A stretch of DNA of 55,059 bases from Gemmatimonadota bacterium (GTDB lineage: Bacteria; Latescibacterota; UBA2968; UBA8231): contig JABHDC010000265.1 in NCBI GenBank assembly GCA_018673255.1, positions 1 through 55,059 on the forward strand, written 5' to 3'. Each line of letters opens with the position of its first letter. Position 1 is the first letter of the stretch. The translations under genes were made by a program, and so were the position numbers. This document shows positions 50,574 to 55,059 of this stretch, piece by piece. Under the pieces are notes generated by a model. That model was not told the origin of the DNA and ran no database searches. It was given only the letters and a program-made list of their open reading frames with translations.

Positions 50574-52013
50574 ATGCGTAATCGCATCTATGGTCTGGAG
50601 GTCGAGTTTGGCTGCATGCCGCCGGACGCCGATCCCTTCCTGAGCCCCGATTTTGTTTCGATGAAGACGAAGGACTGTGTCTTCCATCATGAAGGATTGG
50701 GGATCGTCGATATCCACTACCGCGGCCGCGATGAGCCACCGGGCAATGGCGGCTTCCTGTTCAATGGGGGGCGCTTCTATCTCGACATGGGTCATGTCGA
50801 ATACGCCACACCGGAGTGTCGTGGACTCTTCGATCTGGTCGCCTCCGATCGGGCGGGGGAAGTCATCGTGCAGAGGGCCCTCGAGCAACTTGGCCTGGCC
50901 GACGAAGGCGGATTCTTCAAGAACAACATCGACCACTATACGGGGGCGACCTTTGGTTGCCACGAGAATTACCTGGTTCGTCGAGAGGTGCCCTTCCAGC
51001 AGGTTCTACTGCCGGCGATTCTGCCCTTCTTCGTCACGCGACAGGTCTTTGCCGGCGCCGGACGCGTGGGTTGCCATACGGACATTTTCGAGTATGGTGG
51101 ATCTGAAGACGGGGACGTGCCATACCAGATTTCGCAACGAGCCGATCACATCGTCACCGAGATCTACCAGTGGATCCAATTCTCGCGCGCCATTATCAAC
51201 TCGCGCGACGAACCATTGGCCGACTTCGGGCTCTATCGTCGCCTTCATCTGCTGGTTGGTGACAGCAACATGTCCGAATACGCCACTGCGCTGAAGGTGG
51301 GGACCACGGCGCTGGTACTCGAACTGTTGGAAGAACGAATCGTCCCGGAGGTCAAACTCCTCGACCCGGTGCAGGCGATCCGTGACATCTCCCGGGATCT
51401 CGGGTATCGCTGGGAAGTTCGGCTCGAAGATGGCTCCTACACGACAGCCCTCGATATCCAGCGAGAATACCTCCAGTTGTCTGAGCAGTATCTGCGCGGC
51501 AAGGACGATGAGGGGGACTGGATCCTCGACGAATGGCGTTTCGTCCTGGATGGTCTGACCTACGATCCCATGTCTCTGATGGATCGATTGGACTGGGTGA
51601 CCAAGAAGTGGTTGCTGGAGACCTTCATCGCCGAAGAGGGTCTGGAGTGGAATGATCCGTGGCTCCAGTCACTTGATCTGGAATATCACAATGTGAACCC
51701 CGAAAAGGGGCTCTACTACGATCTCCGCAACCGCGGACTCACTCGCCGAGTGATCGATGACGAGCATGTGAATGCTTCCATCGTCACCCCGCCTCAGGAC
51801 ACGCGGGCCAAGGCGCGCTCGCAGGTCATGCGCTGCCTCACCGGGCAGAAGTCACGATACGTGATCGACTGGGATTCGATCTACGTGGAGGACGAGAAAT
51901 ACCTGAATCTCGACGATCCGTTCCTCACCTACGAAGGTGAAGCGAAGACATTCATCGAGGATGTGACCAAACCTGTGGACACGGGTATTGTCGGGCCGGA
52001 AAAATCTTCTTGA
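50574..52013 (+). CDS. pafA: Pup/UBact-protein ligase PafA
   Basis: 479 residues. 'NRIYGLEVEFGCMPPD', 'NGGRFYLDMGHVEYATPECR' (ligase type), 'KNNIDHYTGATFGCHENYL', 'VFAGAGRVG', 'EDGSYTTALDIQREYLQLS', 'LDWVTKKWLLETF' and 'LEYHNVNPEKGLYYDL' place it beside Dop in the same superfamily. It activates the tag's terminal Glu with ATP and joins it to Lys. It ends the proteasome cluster. The prcA stop lies 56 bases upstream. Confidence 0.9.
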   Translation: MRNRIYGLEVEFGCMPPDADPFLSPDFVSMKTKDCVFHHEGLGIVDIHYRGRDEPPGNGGFLFNGGRFYLDMGHVEYATPECRGLFDLVASDRAGEVIVQRALEQLGLADEGGFFKNNIDHYTGATFGCHENYLVRREVPFQQVLLPAILPFFVTRQVFAGAGRVGCHTDIFEYGGSEDGDVPYQISQRADHIVTEIYQWIQFSRAIINSRDEPLADFGLYRRLHLLVGDSNMSEYATALKVGTTALVLELLEERIVPEVKLLDPVQAIRDISRDLGYRWEVRLEDGSYTTALDIQREYLQLSEQYLRGKDDEGDWILDEWRFVLDGLTYDPMSLMDRLDWVTKKWLLETFIAEEGLEWNDPWLQSLDLEYHNVNPEKGLYYDLRNRGLTRRVIDDEHVNASIVTPPQDTRAKARSQVMRCLTGQKSRYVIDWDSIYVEDEKYLNLDDPFLTYEGEAKTFIEDVTKPVDTGIVGPEKSS

Positions 52014-52023
52014 ATACAGCATG

Positions 52024-52050
52024 CCTCTACTGTAGCTTATGCGGTAGAGG
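52024..52050 (+). terminator. Hairpin after pafA
   Basis: CCTCTAC/GTAGAGG (7 bp) around 13 bases, 10 bases beyond the pafA stop. The T run is absent, so it may be a Rho-assisted or stability structure. Confidence 0.35.
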
Positions 52051-52085
52051 ATATAGGGAGTAGTCCCCTAAGTTCAACGGCTATA

Positions 52086-52115
52086 GTAGGATATGGAGCC
52101 GGAGTAGGATATGGA
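52086..52115 (+). repeat. Direct repeat GTAGGATATGGA over the next start codon
   Basis: Two copies 18 bases apart (52086-52097, 52104-52115). The second contains the start ATG of the next gene and its GGAGTAGG ribosome site. The first carries a 4-codon decoy ATG in the same frame. This could be a duplicated translation start. Confidence 0.6.
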
Positions 52116-52776
52116 ACTCAACGCGACCGCAAAGGTAGTCGAGCGCGGTGGGAAGGTGATCGACGGCAGCGCCTTGGCGCGCAACAAAGGCCGTCAGATC
52201 GGTCGTATCCCTGAGGATGCGACACCTACTGACCCCGATCGAGCCATTGAGACCGCCCGTCGTACGGTGATCAACCGTGCCGCTGCGCGCAGCCAGAATC
52301 GTGCTGCAGCGCAAGGTTTGGCCAATCGTGTCAAAGACGGTCAGAGTCTGGGTGCGTTGAAGGCGACCAGCGGTCCACCGGCCGGCAAGATATCGACCAG
52401 CAGCCTGCTGGCGACAACCGAAAAAGACCGTTCTCGCACATCGCTCTTCGACCTGCCCAGTTCCGGTGGCGCCCTCATTGATCGCATGCGTGGACAGGTA
52501 AAGTCCTCTAGCCCGCTCAACAGTCTGCTCGGTGGTGAAGATGGGCCGGGCCTGCTCAGTGGCCTGGTGGGCATCGACAAGAGCAACCCGCTCGGTGCAC
52601 TCGGAAAATCGCCGATGTCTCTATCGGCAGCCCAGTCGTTGACCAACGGATTGCGGTCCAGTTCCACTCGGATCAGCAACAGCAGTCGCTCCTTGATGCA
52701 GGTCAGCAATCCTCTTCGCTCCAATGGCGGCTTTGCCTTGCAGCTACCTGCCTCGAGCCTGAATCTGCTCGGTTGA
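52111..52776 (+). CDS. Hypothetical low-complexity protein downstream of pafA
   Basis: 221 residues, rich in Ser, Leu, Gly, Asn and Arg, with 'RRTVINRAAARSQNRAAAQ', 'SPLNSLLGGEDGPGLLSGL', and a Ser-rich tail 'LRSSSTRISNSSRSLMQV'. There is no signal peptide, membrane span or recognisable domain; it is probably largely disordered. It sits between pafA and a secreted metalloprotease, overlapping the latter's TTG by 4 bases. Roles as a substrate adaptor or structural protein are only guesses. Confidence 0.55.
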   Translation: MELNATAKVVERGGKVIDGSALARNKGRQIGRIPEDATPTDPDRAIETARRTVINRAAARSQNRAAAQGLANRVKDGQSLGALKATSGPPAGKISTSSLLATTEKDRSRTSLFDLPSSGGALIDRMRGQVKSSSPLNSLLGGEDGPGLLSGLVGIDKSNPLGALGKSPMSLSAAQSLTNGLRSSSTRISNSSRSLMQVSNPLRSNGGFALQLPASSLNLLG

Positions 52777-55059
52777 CGCTGCTGCCTGTACGTGCCCCTA
52801 TCTATATCGGCACGCTCCTACCCCTACTCTACCTGGTACTGACTTTTTTTTCATCGGCCTTGTGGGCGGATGGTGATTTTCTGTGCGCCACGCCACATCT
52901 GTCCTTGTCGTCTCGACCGGTCGCCTCCCAGGCGGCCAAGCCAACACAGCAGATCGATGATCGCACCAGCGGCACCTACAGTGCGCTCGTCATCTTTGCG
53001 CGCTTTGCCGATGAATCCGCCAGTGACAACGCCAAGCCAATCTGGGCAGACGATCTCTTCGATGCGTCCAGGGCCGGTTCGTTCACACACTTCTACAATG
53101 AGATGTCCCGGGGCCAGCTGAATCTGGACGGCGACGTGCTGCCGCGACGCTACGTCTCTCTCTCACCTCGCGCTGATTACATCGCGCCCCAGCAAGGGGC
53201 CTTCGGCGACTACGGCCGATTCAACCTCGAGATTCTTGAACAGGCTGATGCTGACGTGGACATGGGGCGTTTCGACAACGACGGCCCCGATGGCCTGCCT
53301 AATTCCGGCGATGACGATGGGTATGTCGATATCCTGTTCATCAATCTCCTCACTGTACCACGCGATTTCTTCATCGGCGGTGCCACGGGGTTGGCATCAC
53401 TCGGCCTGATGACGGACTTCCTGAGCGACGACCCGGCGGCCAATGGAGGTGTCGTGCGAGTTCGCAGTCAGTTCTCAGGATTCGGCGGGACGACACAACG
53501 AGGTCATGTCTTCAGGGTGACGGCGGCGACCATGTGTCACGAATTCGCCCACGTTCTCGGCCTGCCCGATCTGTTCGATCAATCCACCGTGACGGCCACG
53601 GGAGAGATTGACCCGGAAGTCGATTCGGCGGGGATCGGCAAGTGGGGGTTGATGGGTCTCGGAACACTGGGTTGGGGCATCGAGGACGGGCCCAATGCAT
53701 TCAGCGCCTGGTCACTGGCGCAACTGGGCTGGCTCGGACGGGCCAATGCGAATCTCGTCGAGCTGACCGAATCGGCTGAAGGGCTACAGTTGCTGCCGAT
53801 CGACCGTGATGGCCGGGTGCTTCGGGTTCCCGTCTCAGAGGACGAGTATTTTCTGATCGAGAATCGCCAGTCCACGGATAGCTACTACAACCGAAACATT
53901 CCCGGTGGCGGCCTGCTGTTGTGGCACGTCGACGAACGTGCGGACAACGACGAGGAACGTCACAAGCAGGTTGATCTGGTTTGCGCGGACGGGCTATTTG
54001 CCGATCGTGGGTTCCCGGGGAGGCAGGTCGATCGAATCCAGGGTGGCGACAATCTCGACTTCTGGGCTCGTGATGCGGCCTACGCCGCCAGTCACAATGG
54101 CAATGATGGCGATGCGACCGATCCCTTTGATGGTGTCGTTCATACACGATTCGCCGCCGATACGAACCCACCCGCTCATGCGCACACCGGATTCAGTCGA
54201 GGGGCACCACTGGGTTTCGCCCTGGAGCGTATCCATCCGGTGGGCAGTGGGGTGATGGGCGTCGATGTGCTGTTGCACCAGGCACTGCCGGGCAATATCG
54301 GGCAGGACACGCGCTGGAGTGGCGTCGTTGAGATCGACGGTGATGTCGTCGTCGAAGCTGGTGCTCGGTTGACACTGGCCGCTGGCGTCGAGGTTCGCTT
54401 TGCCGATGGAGATGCCCGATCCGGTGGATTCGATCCGGCCCAGAGTGAGTTGATCGTTTATGGCGAGCTTGAGGTTGAAGGCACGGCGACCGCCCCGGCC
54501 ACGTTGCGGGCCGCTGGCGCAGGATGGCTCGGCCTGCTGTTGCTCAGTGGCGGTTCGGCGGATCTGGAAGGCGATCTGACCAATGGTCGGCTCGTCGTGG
54601 AAGATGCTGATCTGGGGCTGGCCCGAGCGAGACTGCCTCTGGGCACGACCCGCTGGCAGGGCACGAAGCGGATCCCCTGGGATCTGGTTGTGCCCGCCGG
54701 GGCCCACCTGCTGGTTGAAGAGGGCGCGCGCATCACGTTCTCAGCTCTGGATCTGGCTGGCAGAGGCAGGCACCCGGATCTGACTGAACTGATCATCGAG
54801 GGAGAGCTGGAAGTCGATGGTGGCAGCGGTTCGGTCAGCTTCAGTGTCCATCCCGGTCAACGGGGTGACCTGTGGTATGGAATCCGTCTCGAGGGTGATG
54901 GGGCCATCGGCATGGATGGATTGAGGATGAGCGGCGCCGGTTTCGCGATCCACGGCGATGTGTCGCCACTGGGCCGTGTCCATGTGGCTGATTCGCGTTT
55001 CAGCGGCCTGGTGAATGGTCTGCATCTGACCCTCTTCGGCGATGCCCTCGTCGACGGCA
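52773..55059 (+). CDS. Exported M6-family metalloprotease (immune-inhibitor-A-like), 3' partial
   Basis: The frame is open from a TTG overlapping the previous stop to the window end (762 codons, no stop). The N-terminus 'IGTLLPLLYLVLTFFSSALW' is a signal peptide. 'SGTYSALVIFARFADESAS', 'FTHFYNEMSRGQLNLDGDV', the zinc motif HEFAHVLGLPD (about 256-266), 'WGLMGLGTLG' and 'GGGLLLWHVDE' are the M6 peptidase domain. From about residue 500 repeated 'DVVVEAGARLTLAAGVEVRF' and 'LIVYGELEVEGTATAPATL' strands suggest a parallel beta-helix stalk. It should be secreted or surface bound and degrade proteins. The start codon is uncertain. Confidence 0.8.
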   Translation, partial: MTLLPVRAPIYIGTLLPLLYLVLTFFSSALWADGDFLCATPHLSLSSRPVASQAAKPTQQIDDRTSGTYSALVIFARFADESASDNAKPIWADDLFDASRAGSFTHFYNEMSRGQLNLDGDVLPRRYVSLSPRADYIAPQQGAFGDYGRFNLEILEQADADVDMGRFDNDGPDGLPNSGDDDGYVDILFINLLTVPRDFFIGGATGLASLGLMTDFLSDDPAANGGVVRVRSQFSGFGGTTQRGHVFRVTAATMCHEFAHVLGLPDLFDQSTVTATGEIDPEVDSAGIGKWGLMGLGTLGWGIEDGPNAFSAWSLAQLGWLGRANANLVELTESAEGLQLLPIDRDGRVLRVPVSEDEYFLIENRQSTDSYYNRNIPGGGLLLWHVDERADNDEERHKQVDLVCADGLFADRGFPGRQVDRIQGGDNLDFWARDAAYAASHNGNDGDATDPFDGVVHTRFAADTNPPAHAHTGFSRGAPLGFALERIHPVGSGVMGVDVLLHQALPGNIGQDTRWSGVVEIDGDVVVEAGARLTLAAGVEVRFADGDARSGGFDPAQSELIVYGELEVEGTATAPATLRAAGAGWLGLLLLSGGSADLEGDLTNGRLVVEDADLGLARARLPLGTTRWQGTKRIPWDLVVPAGAHLLVEEGARITFSALDLAGRGRHPDLTELIIEGELEVDGGSGSVSFSVHPGQRGDLWYGIRLEGDGAIGMDGLRMSGAGFAIHGDVSPLGRVHVADSRFSGLVNGLHLTLFGDALVDG

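Overview
The window is a GC-rich bacterial contig (roughly 60% G+C by eye) with densely packed genes, frequent ATGA or TGATG overlaps, and no rRNA, tRNA, CRISPR array or prophage that I can recognise. The gene mix suggests an uncultured soil or marine lineage of the Latescibacterota/Handelsmanbacteria kind. The pointers are a UBact-type (Pup-like, ending GE) tagging system with a 20S proteasome, many enolase-superfamily, Gfo/Idh/MocA, DapA-like and uroporphyrinogen-decarboxylase-like catabolic genes, and secreted CBM9/FGE-like proteins. That assignment is inference.

Layout. 0-11.7 kb: the 3' part of an ECF-sigma factor fused to a PheS-like synthetase domain, a GNAT-like acyltransferase, an ABC-F ATPase behind a structured leader and terminator, a small lipoprotein, and a run of hydrolase, peptidase, glycosyltransferase, UroD-like and HAD genes facing a TGS GTPase. 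11.7-15.7 kb: a minus-strand operon of an ECF sigma factor, a 1037-residue single-chain RNA polymerase (beta-like and beta'-like halves in one polypeptide, both double-psi-barrel motifs intact), and DUF2164. 15.7-24.3 kb: GMC oxidoreductase and SDR, a glycoside-hydrolase-like protein, DUF2892, an alpha/beta hydrolase with a class III aminotransferase, an exported protein and a nucleotidyltransferase. 24.3-32.8 kb: a DUF5069-like gene with an in-frame TGA at a Cys position followed by a hairpin that fits the bacterial SECIS rules; a leaderless-looking Cys-rich leader peptide and terminator ahead of cysS; cysS itself with two single-base frameshifts; an APH-like kinase; hisG-hisE; an ECF sigma with a broken anti-sigma; a GH43-like gene; and a broken PQQ-propeller remnant. 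The disruptions cluster here, so consensus errors or local decay must be considered. 32.8-44.3 kb: sugar-acid and amino-acid catabolic genes and paired MBL-fold hydrolases. 44.4-52 kb: lepB-mpa-dop-ubact-prcB-prcA-pafA, a complete pupylation/proteasome cluster, with a 162-bp MITE-like palindromic element inserted at a TA between prcB and prcA. 52-55 kb: an unknown protein and the start of an exported M6-family metalloprotease that runs off the window.

Most striking for follow-up: (1) the compact single-polypeptide RNA polymerase translationally coupled to its own ECF sigma factor; (2) the sigma-PheS fusion; (3) the candidate selenoprotein with SECIS-like hairpin; (4) the Cys-codon attenuator of cysS; (5) the clean MITE insertion inside the proteasome operon.
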